Positions 12,497 to 24,811 of a stretch of 64,000 nucleotides of DNA are shown here, piece by piece. This DNA comes from Phorcus lineatus (taxonomy: Eukaryota; Mollusca; Gastropoda; Trochida; Trochidae). A program made the position numbers and the translations under genes. Location: contig OV121088.1 in the NCBI GenBank assembly GCA_921293015.1, positions 37,386,836-37,450,835 on the forward strand. The letters are read 5' to 3'. The notes under the pieces are model-generated. The model was not told the DNA's origin and made no database searches. It worked only from the letters and a program-made list of their open reading frames with translations. Every line of letters starts with the position of its first letter. The first letter of the stretch is position 1.

Positions 12497-12979
12497 CATA
12501 CATATAGACCATGCCCTGCTTCTTGCAATATACTATGGCTAGCCTGTGAGGCCAGTCTACAGGAAAATGAAAACAAGTCTAAGGAGTTTTTTTTAAAAAG
12601 CTGATTGTCATGCCAATACGACTTACTTGACATTTAATCACATCCTTATGGGGGTGTTTTAAGTTGTACCTTTACCATATCCATATTTTAGGGTCTATGT
12701 CAATGGAAAATACAAATTTCAGTTTCTTTTAACTACAACTATCATTCTAAATTATAAAGGACACTGTCCATCACGTCAATCTTTCAATGGGGACGTTGAT
12801 CCAATGGCTACAAAATTAGGGATTCCTGATAAAAGTAGTCCTAGAGAAGCAGTCATAAATAAATAAATAAATGTGACCGAACAACTATCCATCTGACCTT
12901 AAAAGTATGATCTCCTTTTTATAATGAAAGAACTTAATCGTCTGGTAAGTGAACTTCTGTGTCTTTATCAAGTAATTAC

Positions 12980-13095
12980 CTCTGATAAAGCAGATTACCG
13001 GCTGAACGTTGTTGATATCCTGAACCAATTTGTGTCACCAAATGTTGACTTATGAATTGAGAAAAACACTTCTGAAACAAATTTCTCTGTAGCAT
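12980..13095 (-). CDS. second copy of IDE exon 1 (distal alternative first exon)
   Basis: Exact counterpart of 8527-8642 shifted by 4453 bp, with the same ATG, open frame and GTAATT donor. It lies upstream of the whole proximal unit relative to IDE, so a transcript from here would cross the first C19orf12-like gene in antisense and could splice to exon 2 at 7618. It could therefore act as an alternative promoter/first exon, or be an orphan. Function of this copy is inference. Confidence 0.55.
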
Positions 13096-13973
13096 TTAAT
13101 CAAATAAACGTCGATATTAAGTTGTACAGTTGAAGCGAGTTATGTTATGTCTCAAGTAAACCTGTCATTTTCAACAGATGGACTGACGAGTTGTGAATAA
13201 AATGCGACGACCCGGAAGTGAGGAACTCTCTAATTTCGGAAACGAGTTTTGTCCCCTACTTCCGGATATAGTCTTTTTCTAGATTAATCTAGAAAATGCT
13301 ATAAGGTGTTAAATCCTGAGTTATAATGTAAAACATGACCAATATTATTTTGAATAAAATGAGTATTAAGTTTTCGGATAAGACTGTCGCTTATCCTTTC
13401 CCGTTACGTTGTAAATCGGTAAAGGAGTATTATTTGGTAGATTAAGTGGAAAGACTATAAATTGATTCGAACACTTACAGTTACTTCCCTTGATCATGTA
13501 CCCAGCGTGTACAAAATGCGGAAATAACGTTTCGTCATAGTTATAGCTGGAAACTTCGAGCTGTAGTTTGAATAAGAGTTTGTCATATGTAAAATAAATA
13601 AATCTTTTGAAACCAGAAACAGAGTGATCTTACTCTTGTAAGTTGGTTAAGTAGTCTTAGGCTACATCTTATCAAACTAACTAAAAGAATTTTGATTATT
13701 TTAGCCTGTATGATAAGTAATATTTTTTACTTTCACCTTTTCTCAACATTTGCAAATGATGTGCATGAACTACTTCATTGTTGTGAAGCTATTTAGTTTA
13801 TCATATGTTGTACCATCACCAACTACAGAGATTCAATACTCCAAATGTAGGGCAAATCACCATTAGGGTAATGGTTTTACGGTTTTTAGAATTAATACAA
13901 TAATTTTTCTATTTGCAATGTAAATTAAAATAGTATCAAACTGCAGTATATTTTTTTGTCTTGATTTAGCAAA

Positions 13974-16158
13974 ATGGCCGCAAGTGTTCTTGGGATGGCG
14001 TTCATCCCCTACTACAATCACATGGTCCAGTTACTGGAGACAAACCAGGAGTTAAAAAAAACTGCAACAGGTACATATCGTTTAAAAATAAGTGTTTTTC
14101 TTTTGAAAAACGATTGTAAATATGAATGTGTAACTGTTTCTCATTTGATGACATGTCTTATCCTTCTGAAAATAGGAAGAATTTTTGTGCATAAATGAAT
14201 TTATGTACAATATCAAATACGAATCGTGAATATGAAAAACTTCAAATTTTTTAAGAGCATTTAGAAGTGATGTACACAAGTTTTCTGGATAACAATAAAA
14301 AAAGTTGTTATCCATTATGGAATGGCGGTATTATCAGTATATCGGTATATTGCAATACAAAAACCTCACAATACGTATGGTACAGTCTTCTGAAAATATA
14401 TGAAAAATGTCACTGTTATTAAAGTGTACATTAAAATATTAATAATTAATTCATATAGTTTGAATGTCATACATTTACTTCTTGTATGTACATCATTATA
14501 TTCCTATATTCATGAATCACAGGAATCTTCAAACAGATGGCCTGGGGTGCAGGTGGAACTCTGGCAGGAGGAGTTGTCGGGGGACCAGTTGGTGCTATGG
14601 TTGGAGGACTTGCAGGTGAACATCTAAACATTTAATCTTGTTCATCATCGGTGGATCCAGGAATTTTGGAAGGGGGAGTTCAGCTACTGAAAATGTGTGG
14701 GTTCTGCCTCTGGGGTCACTAATTTTACAGTCAGTTTTTTGAAAGAAATGTTAATAGGTGAAACCACTGCTGTAACATCAGGATCTATTTATCTATGGTG
14801 CTCCGATAATCCCACAATATTTCTCTGCATGGCCCTCAGACGAACAGCTGATGAAAAAATTTTGAAATGAAACAGAAATTGAGCAATATTAGCATAAGCT
14901 TAATGAGAACGTTACAGGGGATAGTGCTATAACCCAGCAGGCATCTGACGTCATTTCGACGTCGAAATTTGGTTGATTTCAGGTCAGGACGTCGATTGAC
15001 CATTTTTCGACGTCGGAACAACGTTAGTTTCCTGACGTTGAAATTTGGTTGGGTTTTGACGTTGTTTCAACGTCATCAGAACAACTTAAAACTGACAACT
15101 AATTACTTTTATGACATTTCATTATCATTGATAACATCAAATAAGTTAAGAAATGTTTTAAAGAATGAAATGAAGAATGCAAAAACGAACAGCTATCATT
15201 GACATTTAAAAAGTGTTATTAATATTGGGATTTGATAAAAAAAAAAGTTAATTTCTTTCATTTTCACAATAAAGGGAGGTAATTCTGTTCTTATAACTAA
15301 TTAGAATTAACAAGGTATGTTGTATTTTTCAACAGTTTTTATTTTTTCATTAAAGTTCAAAAATGACAACATAAATTTTCAATTTGAATAAAGTTAGTAG
15401 TTCTTAAAAAACGGTAATTGCCCATTTGTAACAAACGTTTATTTGCTGACACTTTGATCTAAGTCGTTGCACTGTCATATAAACACAACCACCCTCGTCA
15501 TTTAGTTAATTTCCATTATTAGGATAATATCAATCATCCGACTCTTACCTCAAGGTCAACGAAAGAGCTGTTGATTAGAGTAAAGCCTCACAAATGATGC
15601 ATGGATATAAATATAAGAACGAAACAAAACTAACACAATTTGAATGATCATCAAGTCATGGCTTCAACGTTGAAGCGACGTGGAAATGACGTCAGATTTC
15701 GACGTCGCCGCAAATTTCAAATCCAATCAAATTTCAACGTTATTTCAACGTTATTTCAACGTTGATAAACGACGTCGTTTCAATGTTGATACAATGGCAG
15801 ATTGCCTGCTGGGAAATGGCTATGAGATATAAGGGAATTCCAGTGAAGGAATTCAATAAATAAAATCTAATAATTCTGAATATTCATTTCAGTCTATATG
15901 AACCCTTGACTTTGTTTCTTGATCTTTTTTGTAACAGGCTCTGTGATTGGCTACTGCATGAGTGATGAGTACCAATCACTGGTGAAGACAATTAAAGGAC
16001 TTTCTGAAGAGGACAAGAAGAGACTCGTGGACGAGGTCCAAAAACTTGTTGGATCAAGTGGAATCGAAGCTCTCACAAAGTTCATCGGCACTCAGGCACA
16101 GCGGGAAATATTTCTGAATGTTCTCAACAAATTTACACAAGATATGAAAGGAGGCTAA
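13974..16158 (+). CDS. C19orf12-like membrane protein, copy 2
   Basis: Exons 13974-14070, 14523-14615 and 15938-16158, each offset by 4453 bp from copy 1, with identical coding sequence in every exon read. The promoter region is duplicated as well, so both copies could be expressed at equal level. The only substitution noticed nearby (T at 14082) is in intron 1. This copy is followed by the MITE at 16322 and then the LINE. Confidence 0.82.
14933..15813. mobile_element. second copy of the CCCAGCAGGCA MITE
   Basis: Duplicate of 10480-11360 carried along in tandem unit 2; same ends and same subterminal ACGTC/ACGTT motifs. Confidence 0.8.
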
Positions 16159-16321
16159 TTGCAAATATATGTGCTCATTAATTAATCAATGGTTTTCCTG
16201 CTGTTTGCCACATATTTCTTGATAGTTGAAGAATCTTGTCCATCTAACAATGTGTTACTTCATACACTTCTTTCACACAGTTACTTGTATAGATCATAAT
16301 ACTAACCTGTCATCTGTCATT

Positions 16322-16764
16322 CAGTCTGATTAAAATCGACCCTGTTCCGAGGAATAAAAGTTTCAAAATATTGACTCTATCGAGATTCGAACTCTATCTG
16401 TCTAGGCCATCCTCTCCACTAGGTCTGAACACACCCTACTGTAGCGCACGTGCCGACACCAGTTTAGCGCAGAAAAAACCTAGTCAATAGCGAACCAATC
16501 ACATCATGGCGTTTAAAATAAAGATAGCGGCGATCAAGGTTAACGAATGGTAACTGGGAGTTACTTGCCCCTAGCTACTGATACCGAATGCTTTTGCCGC
16601 ACGCATTGTGATTGGTTAGATGAGATAAGCAAGAACGTGCGCTACAGTAGGGTGCGTTCAGACCTAGTGGAGAGGATGGCCTAGACAGATAGAGTTCGAA
16701 TCTCGATAGAGTCAATATTTTGAAACTGTTATTCCTTGGAACAGGGTCGATTTTAATCAGACTG
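16322..16764. mobile_element. duplicate of the 443-bp Mutator-like MITE
   Basis: Offset copy of 11869-12311 inside tandem unit 2, with the same flanking 10-bp duplication. It was copied by the segmental duplication and is not an independent insertion. Confidence 0.85.
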
Positions 16765-16796
16765 ATCTGTCATTGTACTGGTAGAAAATGTTGGGG

Positions 16797-18410
16797 TTTT
16801 TTATTATTTTTTTTTTTTATTAGTTCCCATAGGTTACAGAGTTTGAGCATAATATATGGACATAATATATGGACATTCATAGTGAAAATATCTATCTAAA
16901 TATATTGATTGTTGTACATTATTCCATGAATACTGGTATCAGTGGTTTCCATTTGTTGTTAAAATTTTCCAATTTGTTATTTCTTTTGAAATCTTCTTCA
17001 ACAAGAAAGATTTCCTTCAAAGTCTTCAGATAATTTTTTAATTTCGGTAACATCCTTTTTATATTACATAGATTGACATATTTCTTTGCAGAGATAATGA
17101 TTTGATTTATTAGAGTATTGTTGTATAGTGTTACAAACCAAATCAAGTATTTTGAAATCATTATTTTTTTTTCTAAAAAGTTATTCATCCAAAGTTTAAG
17201 TTCAATCCAAAATTTTGAGGTTTCATAGCAGTCCCAGTATACATGGTCAATGTTCTCAGAAACATCATTACTAAAACTACATAAGTCATTGTCGACAAGA
17301 TTCATTTTTAACAATTCTTTTTTCGTGTAAATAACTCTTTGCAAAAACCTGTATTGAAAAAAAATCAGTTTAACATCCTTCAATCCATATCTATAAGAGC
17401 TAAAAATACTATTCCAGTCAAACTCACAATCTTTAAAAATGGTTTCCCACTTTTCACTCACATCAAGTTTTGTATTCTTGTAAATCAGCTTATCATAAAA
17501 AATTCTTGATCCTTTGGTAGATTTAAGGATATTTCTTTGGTAAATATTGATGTACAAATCATTCATGGGAATATTTCTTGTATTTTTTATATGATATTTC
17601 CAACAGCTGGGTAAAATGTATAGTAAATAATTATAGTCAAGTATTGTACCCCTTATCTTGTATTTTAATTGTAATTCATCGAATGGCATAAATCCATGTT
17701 CATCACATAGGTTTTTAACTGTCATTAAACCTTTTTTGGCCCAGTTCCTGATAATATAGTTGCAGTTTTTATAGTTATGGTTAAGCCATAGTGGTTCTGT
17801 TAGAAATTCATCAACATTATTCCCTTCAACAGTTAGTTTCTTACAATAATTATTCCATGCACTTAGAACATCTTTCCAAAAAGGGTTTTTTATACTTAAA
17901 ATTTTGTCTATATTTGCCCCATATTTTAAAATATCGTCAAATGGAATATTACATGGCTTATTATCAAATGATTTTTTACAATAAAATCTGAGGGTAGATA
18001 GTTTTAGGGCCTCAATAAATAGTTTTATATCAACTATGCCCAAACCCCCTTCTGTCTTTAGTCTTTTTAAAGTGCTTCTTTTTATCTTATCTCTCTTATC
18101 ATTCCATATGAATCTAAAAAAGTCTGTTCAAGAGAATGTATAAAGTCGTCAGGAGGGTTTAGCAATGAAGTGAAAATATGCACAAGTTTTGAGAGGGGTA
18201 ATGTTTTAATGACAGTGATTTTTCCTGGTAGTGTTAGAATTCTCTTTCTCCATATGGCAAGTATTGGTAGAAAATGTTGTCTGATCAAAACACAATTAGT
18301 TTTTTTCAGGGTGAACATTTGAAAGACAATTTGTTTCTTATCACTGTTTACCTCTGCACCAATCCAAAGGTGTTTCATTCCGATATTATTTTGGGTTTTG
18401 GTTTTTAATT
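16797..18410 (-). mobile_element. 5'-truncated L1/Tx1-type LINE (ORF2 C-terminal part)
   Basis: Minus-strand ORFs at 18082-18378 and 16919-18043 read as the post-RT part of a LINE ORF2. The first holds the typical IWRKRILTLPGKITVIKTLP stretch; the second ends with a Cys/His knuckle (CSFSNDVSENIDHVYWDC) before the stop at 16919. An A-rich tail (plus-strand T-run 16797-16818) follows the stop by about 100 bp. The two frames do not join, so there is a frameshift between about 18045 and 18120. Endonuclease and RT palm are absent: dead copy by 5' truncation. The duplication breakpoint 16949/16950 lies within its last codons. Confidence 0.85.
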
Positions 18411-19394
18411 GAGTGATTCATTATCTAGATATGAAGACTCAGAAGCTACCTGCTTTTATCAAAATGGCATCATGAATCATAGGCGCCAGACTCTAATATA
18501 CATGCAAGTATATATACATGTAGCTATAAAACATTTTAACAAATTACTACACTGGGGGTCTGCAAGGGGGCCACAAATGATTAAACTGGTTTCTTGACTC
18601 TGTTACTTTTTTTTTATTAACTTCGTAGACTATTATCATATACATTTCCTATCCCTAGGAGAGCTATATATATGTTGAACCATATATATATTTTATATAT
18701 AATAATTTATAATAAACATATAGAGTCTGGTGACTCTGTGATGAATAAAGCATGGAGTTTTTAATTATGCCTTGTGGATCCATACTTAGTAAATAAAAGA
18801 ATGGCGTACATTGGAATAATTATATTTCATTGCTAAACATTTTATGAAGAATTAGTTTTGAAAGAAACTGAAACCTATGAGACTTACAGGAAGAAAACCA
18901 TTGATGAACAATAATCTCTAGAATTTTTGTTTTTTAGTTTCTCATTATCATTAGATCATTTATAATTGTTTGTATGATTGTAAGTAATCATTATTGGTTC
19001 TCTTTTCCTAAATGCTTTGTTAGATACTATTTCTTGATAATAAAAAATTACAATTTTCAAGAATGTAATGAAATGTTTATCAAAATGAAATTTTCCGTGT
19101 TTATTGTTTTTTACTTTCCCAATGTTTTGTTGTGCAATGAAAAGCTTATGTTTATGATTGTATAAATTTGTACGAACATGATCTTTTTTATTGAAAGAAA
19201 GTGCACTTACCTCTGGAATTGTGCAAGTTATATTTGAATGTAGTTTCAAGTTTACGTACTTTTGTACTGTTGGACTATCGTAGTTGTTATGTATATCCAC
19301 AGAATTGTGTACCTTTGTATATGTAAAATGTTTATACAAGATTGTTTAGTAAATATTTTTTTTTATCAAATTTGTCATGTTTTGATCTCTCAAG
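18411..19394. other. AT-rich intergenic stretch
   Basis: Only short ORFs without recognisable domains, including a 127-codon minus-strand ORF at 18956-19339 that looks like chance in AT-rich sequence. No terminal repeats or splice-bounded exons recognised. Confidence 0.5.
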
Positions 19395-19568
19395 CTATCT
19401 ACAAAGGATGACATACAGTCTGGCTATCTACAAACGATGACATACAGTCTGGCTATCTACAAAGGATGACATACAGTCTGGCTATCTACAAAGGATGACA
19501 TACAGTCTGGCTATCTACAAAGGATGACATACAGTCTGGCTATCTACAAAGGATGACATACAGTCTGG
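19395..19568. repeat. 29-bp minisatellite, 6 copies
   Basis: Exactly six head-to-tail copies of a 29-bp unit beginning CTATCTACAAAGGATGACAT. Copy 2 has C for G at one position; the others appear identical. It directly precedes the inverted-repeat end at 19587. Confidence 0.95.
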
Positions 19569-19586
19569 CCATACCATGATTCATAC

Positions 19587-19796
19587 TAGTGGTGTAACGA
19601 TTCATCAATAGTATCGATGTTTGCATCGTCTACTAAGCGATACCAGTGCATTGATACAAAACACATTTAGACAGTACATCAGGATATTTATATCGCGAGG
19701 GTCCATGATACATCGATGTATCGCCATAAGAGACAATACATCCTGATAGTGTTAATATGCTATGATTCAAACAAATAACCATCTATTTCAGAGATT
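19587..19796 (+). mobile_element. left ~200-bp terminal inverted repeat of a hAT-like element
   Basis: Begins TAGTGGTGTAACGATTCATC and is rich in ATCGATGTATCG palindromes. It is the diverged reverse complement of 27414-27620. The TAGTGGTG end resembles hAT termini. Together they may bound an ~8-kb composite element, but flanks ATTCATAC and ATTAAATG do not give a matching 8-bp duplication. Confidence 0.6.
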
Positions 19797-19967
19797 ACAG
19801 TGATCACTCAAACAGAACATATATGATATTTGTGATATTTTATCTGCAATTTCTCAACCCTTCTAATTTTTTTTATTTCCCTTCATGTCATATTATGACA
19901 ATTTGGTAGCTAAGAAATAACATTTCTTTTTTATGACTCATGCATTCTTCTTTCATGCACTTTAGAG

Positions 19968-20126
19968 CATCGGGATACATATTGTATCGCAAACACTGTA
20001 TCGTAACAATAATCTCGCAGGTCTCTTTGCAATACTTCAATGATATATATTATTGTCTAGCCCATTAAAACCGGAATCGGGATATATAGTCTCGCCATTA
20101 AGGCCACGATACACAGGTCTAATTCA
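19968..20126 (+). repeat. inner inverted repeat, left arm
   Basis: A ~155-bp block ending CCACGATACACAGGTCT that pairs in reverse complement with 21826-21976. Both arms contain GCGATACAATACG-like and GGGATATAT motifs related to the outer 19587/27620 ends, so this is probably a second, nested member of the same family. Confidence 0.6.
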
Positions 20127-20456
20127 CACCCAGGATGAAACAAACAATCAGTCTGATAATCTTATCACCTCCCTTTTCTATGTCAACTTTCTCAAACTTA
20201 GCAATCAAGTAAAAGCCTTTCACGTCTTTGACGCATCAAGTTAATGATTGAAAGTGCATTCGGTGTATGTCTGATGTTACTGGTGATGAATTTCATCATT
20301 ATCCACTGCCAAAAAAAAATTTTTCAGGGAATATGGACATGACCTCTGTGTACCTGTGCAAATTGTTCTTTTCTGGACCAGACCTCAGAATGACAAAATC
20401 AATAAGTTCTACCTCAATGAAAGTTTGTATATATATGCAAGAAGCAACATGTGAAG

Positions 20457-20556
20457 TGGTGCCTTTAAGGTTTTCAACTTGTTATTAACTTTATTTTGAC
20501 CATTTCATTGAAGCACAATATGTACAGTGGTGCCTTTAAGGTTTTCAACTTGTTAT
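20457..20556. repeat. isolated copy of a 71-bp tandem repeat unit
   Basis: Matches the array at 21223-21429 (CATTTCATTGAAGCACAATA core at 20501). It is separated from the array by a ~665-bp stretch (20557-21222) whose ends carry inverted-repeat-like segments, as if a small element had been inserted in the array. Confidence 0.7.
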
Positions 20557-21222
20557 AATTTCGCACTTTGAAGTTCACACATAATCCTGAACGCTGATTG
20601 GTTGAGAGCACGATCATGTGATCTAAATTCCAGAGGTTCATTTCCCATGAAGTCTCCGATAAAACGTTCATACTTGTGTGAACAGTTTCTAGCCGATCTA
20701 GGTCATGTGAACATTCACCGGAACTACTTTACTTGCTGGGTTTACCACCTCGAATTTAAAATCTTACTTACCATATTCGTTTTTCTTTATTAAAAAAAAA
20801 TTAATAGAGGAAATTGAATATATAATCATTTGTTAAATTTAATATTTTCTATGATTCTTGACTAGGCATTGCTACAGGTGTTTCTGCCTTTTAAACTGAA
20901 GCGTACAAAACGAGAAGCCTTTACTGGCTTTAGACGATCGCAAGACAAATCTCACATTACGATCATTTTAGTGAACCATGACGTATAGACCTACTTGATA
21001 AGTGGCGAATGCACTGTATTGTAATCACAACCTTGCTTAAACGACTGTCGTTTACATATTTTGGTGAAGAGACGCTAACAAAGTTAATGTCGGCTCGTAG
21101 CGGGCGCCATGACATGGTAATTATTTACAAGGCAAGCTCGCTTGGTTCACACGAGTTTGAATGTAGGTTTGACATCGTTCATTTTCCATTGCAAACACAC
21201 AAACTGACATTCAATTCTTAAA
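20557..21222. mobile_element. probable small inserted element interrupting the 71-bp array
   Basis: Lies between one repeat unit and the main array. Near its two ends, TTCATACTTGTGTGAACAG (20668) and GGTTCACACGAGTTTGAA (21144) are imperfect inverse matches. No ORF with a recognisable domain. Exact borders were not determined. Confidence 0.35.
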
Positions 21223-21429
21223 TTAACTTTATTGTGACCATTTCATTGAAGCACAATATGTACAGTGGTGCCTTTAAGGTTTTCAACTTGTTATTAACTT
21301 TATTGTGACCATTTCATTGAAGCACAATATGTACACTGGTACCTTTAGGGTTTTCAACTTGTTATTAACTTTATTGTGACCATTTCATTGATGCACAATA
21401 TGTACACTGGTACCTTTAGGGTTTTCTTT
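21223..21429. repeat. 71-bp tandem repeat, 3 copies
   Basis: Anchors GACCATTTCATTGA at 21236, 21307 and 21378 give an exact 71-bp period. Copies differ by a few substitutions (GTGCC versus GTACC). Confidence 0.92.
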
Positions 21430-21825
21430 TCAGGTCTGATGAGTTTGAAATTCACGATATCACTTTTGCACTGCATCCCTCCTAAAGGGATTGAAGATGT
21501 GCAAATTTTTAAAACAATCAGATGAATAGTTTTTCTGTTTCGGACAAATTCTTACATTAGGAAATAGCTAAGTAAAAAAAATAGAAATTTGTCAAATGTC
21601 ATAGTATTCATGAAATTTCTTGACATTTGGCCCTGAACCCCTCCTAATAGATACAATACATGTAATAAATTTGAAAAGAATCAGATGAATTCTTTTTCTG
21701 TAATCAGTTGGCAACAAATGTAGACTGATGAAGGATAGTTGAAATTGTTGTTAAAACTATACACTTGACTGTTAGTCAGAGGTATATGAAATGTGCCCAG
21801 CTGTTAATACTCAAGTTAGTAGACC

Positions 21826-21976
21826 TGTGTATCATGGCCTTAGTGGCGAGACGATATATCCCGATTCTAGTTTTATTAGGCGAGATGATATATCATGGAA
21901 TTATTGCCAAGGACCTTGCGAGACGATTATCATCACTATACAATGGTTGCGATACAATACGTATCACGATTCTCTA
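21826..21976 (-). repeat. inner inverted repeat, right arm
   Basis: Begins AGACCTGTGTATCATGGCC; reverse-complement partner of 19968-20126. Between the arms lie the 71-bp tandem repeats. Confidence 0.6.
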
Positions 21977-22223
21977 CAGTTTATGAAAGAACTATAGATG
22001 AGTCATAGAACAGTAATGTTAAACATTCGATACCAAATTGTCATAGATATTATATGAAGGGAAATCACTGAATTAGATTGACTGTGAAATTACACATGAT
22101 ATACCGGAAATTAATATCATATAATTTCTCTTTCTGTTTCTGTTCTAATCACTGTTATCTCTGAAATTGAAGAAAAACCTTTTTAGATTTTATATTATGT
22201 TTATAATAATAATATAATTCAGG

Positions 22224-22330
22224 GCTAGTAACTAACCAAAATCTACCACAAGCCCTTCGGGCTAGTAACTTCAAAATGTCACAAGCCCACAAAAAATTCA
22301 ACTAGCCCAAGAAATAGAATATTATTTAAA
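22224..22330 (+). mobile_element. left inverted-repeat end of a second nested element (AGGGCTAGTAAC type)
   Basis: Starts CAGGGCTAGTAACTAACC and contains CACAAGCCC and ACTAGCCC. A related inverse sequence sits at 27335-27425 (GGGCTTGTGAAATTTTGTC, CACTAGCCTCGGGCTAACG). CAGGGCTAG ends are typical of one hAT-like group. The right end is diverged and no target duplication is seen. Confidence 0.45.
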
Positions 22331-22701
22331 CCATCAACAGTCAATTGCATTGTTTTCAGCCTAGTCTTACGTTCTTGACATGACCAGAGATAATTCTTCA
22401 TAAACCTGTTTGCTTGAAAAATAAAATAGTGATGACAAGTTTATGATAAGGTTAATCATAAACAAAATTATAGTGTTTCTATGAAAATAAATTGAATAAT
22501 CCTAATAAAAAGAATTTCAACGTAACTTTTCTTTTAGATTTATCAAGGGTTGTTTTGATTTGAACTGTTGATCTGACATATATTGTATACCACATGAACT
22601 TCAGGGACTACATTGATTTACAATGTAGTCATTCTCCCTGAAGAGTAAATCGAAACATGTAGGAGAAAATGTTGTGTGCTGTTGTTTTTTATCAACGCTT
22701 T

Positions 22702-22860
<159 letters not shown>

Positions 22861-23711
22861 AGTTTGGGTAAATATTGGCACATTCTTTTACCTGTTAATA
22901 CAAAGTGCAGACATATATACATTTTTATATTTTCATTATCAATTTCAAAGTACACACACTGCTATTTTGATCTATTATGATTTTAGATTGTATTAAAATA
23001 ACATTAATTATGTAACTAAATGTGAGGCAGTTACCAAGTTGTATCCACTTCGACAGGAAATGCCTTGAGCTTATTCCATGAAAACCGTGCTAGAAGAACC
23101 TATTACAGAATATGGGTTGACAATTAATTAATGTTTTAAATGACTCAATGTCTTGAATTTATTTTAGAATATTTGATTATGTGCATGATATTCTTTATCG
23201 ACATTAGTTCAGATCTATAAGTTACCTGGATTTGAATAAATGTACAAATATTTTGAGCAGAAGTTATTACTCCTGTCTCCCCTTTAAAAAAGTTGATGTT
23301 CCCATCAGTAGATTGTCACAGTTGATTTGCCGATTTTGTCATGGCCTAACTGAATTCTTTTAACAGTAATGTACTCATGGTTAAATTTTATGGAAGTATG
23401 AAGATATTCATCATCTTGAGCATATTTCTTTAACATTCATAGCAATATTTAATTATGATTTTGCAGTTGATATTGAAATGAATTCAATTGATTTTCTTGT
23501 TTGGTACATCAATCTATAAATAGACTGGTAATTCCCACTCCTGATTCCTCAAAAGATCGATGTTAGTCCTTTAAAAATAATATTTCATTTGGGAGACATT
23601 CCTGGAGTTTCCTCCCCTTGCCCCCCAGGGGGCGATCGCGTAGTTACGGTCCAAGCAGATTCAGCGCTCCGTTCCAGTGATTGATTGACTTGTTTGAAGT
23701 TTTGGGAATTC

Positions 23712-23817
23712 ATGAATGACAATATGAATTACGGAAGTTGGAGAATACCGAAACTTAAAGCTGAGCTGAAAACGGAGAAGTCAGGATTTCTGGACGAAAA
23801 ATAAACTTGGTAGAAAG
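23712..23817 (+). pseudogene. SAP-domain first-exon relic
   Basis: ATG at 23712, then WRIPKLKAELKTEK; the frame then hits a stop, but one base over it reads VRISGRKINLVER up to a GTAAGT donor at 23818. The joined pattern (KLKAEL ... GRKxxLVER) is that of a SAP DNA-binding helix pair. A SAP exon followed by a donor is typical of the N-terminus of the animal SAP/SWIM/YqaJ protein family seen in mobile-element-like genes. The frameshift within the SAP helix marks it as broken. Identification is by motif only. Confidence 0.45.
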
Positions 23818-24811
23818 GTAAGTTCGATATTGTAAATGATGTGATGCGATGATATAATTTAAATAGTCTGATAACCTAGTTTTTCCCGTCACGACTCACA
23901 AGTTTGATTTCTGTGCGCTTATCTATTCGGCAGCACATTCAAATGCTTTGTTTTAAAAGAGCACAAAAATGATTACAACAACGCATGCAAAAAAAAAATT
24001 CAGAAGAAATAATCTGATTTGATATTGAGATTATAGACTTCTATCCCGTGTTCCTTTTTTCCGTGATAAGCCTAATAGGACCAAGAAATACACTTCGACT
24101 AGCTGATACTGACCCATGTCACTACTACAATTTTTACCGTGTTTTTAAACACAGATTGATAGTGTAGAAAGGAGTTTAATTGATGTTGACAATCTTGACT
24201 CGTGTTTGAAATATTCATATGGTCAACTTGGTCATTAATAATTATGAAGGAGGTCACTTATTATTGTGGGTCTTATTTTGCATACATGTATATTTTCATA
24301 AACATTAGTACACATTGTAGATTCTAAAATAACTGCACAATTATAATGTCAATCTATTGTCTATGCAATGTATTTCAACTGAGGTTTCCCTATTCTTGGG
24401 GTTATTAGAATTAAATTGATAAATTAACATCTGTGAAAGAAATCAACAAAGTAATATTATCTTAAAGAAATTAAAATGTAGTTTTGGTTGATATTAAGAA
24501 TTGATAAAAGCATTTGCAACAGTAAAATAATAATATTCTCTTGTCGTTAAACAATCATGTTAGATGTTGAATCAGTCATTTCATTGTGTTGTGTTACCGT
24601 TTCAGACTGGAGAGTTAATGACAGGAACAGCAACTTTTGAAAGAAACCGAAATGATGCAGGTAGAATTTGAGATGGACATCCCACCTATCTCGACCTTCA
24701 TTGATGTGAATAGAGGAAGTAAAATCCATTTGGTGCTTTACACTGCTAGCAGCTACTACCTCGATACTTTGCACCATAATATTTCATCTAGTGCTAAACA
24801 TCTTGACATAA

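Larger units (their letters stand above)
12497..16949. repeat. tandem duplication unit 2 (4453 bp)
   Basis: Second copy in the same orientation, directly abutting unit 1. Its right edge runs without a break into the rest of the LINE (16950 onward), whereas the same point in unit 1 is joined to the IDE-proximal sequence. The ancestral right border is therefore the one in unit 2, and the novel junction is at 12496/12497. Confidence 0.97.

Noticed and set aside
18956-19339. 127-codon minus-strand ORF
   Set aside because: Low-complexity AT-rich composition, no domain and no splice or repeat context.
19395-19568. CRISPR-like array
   Set aside because: The 29-bp units abut without spacers and the genome is eukaryotic; this is a minisatellite.
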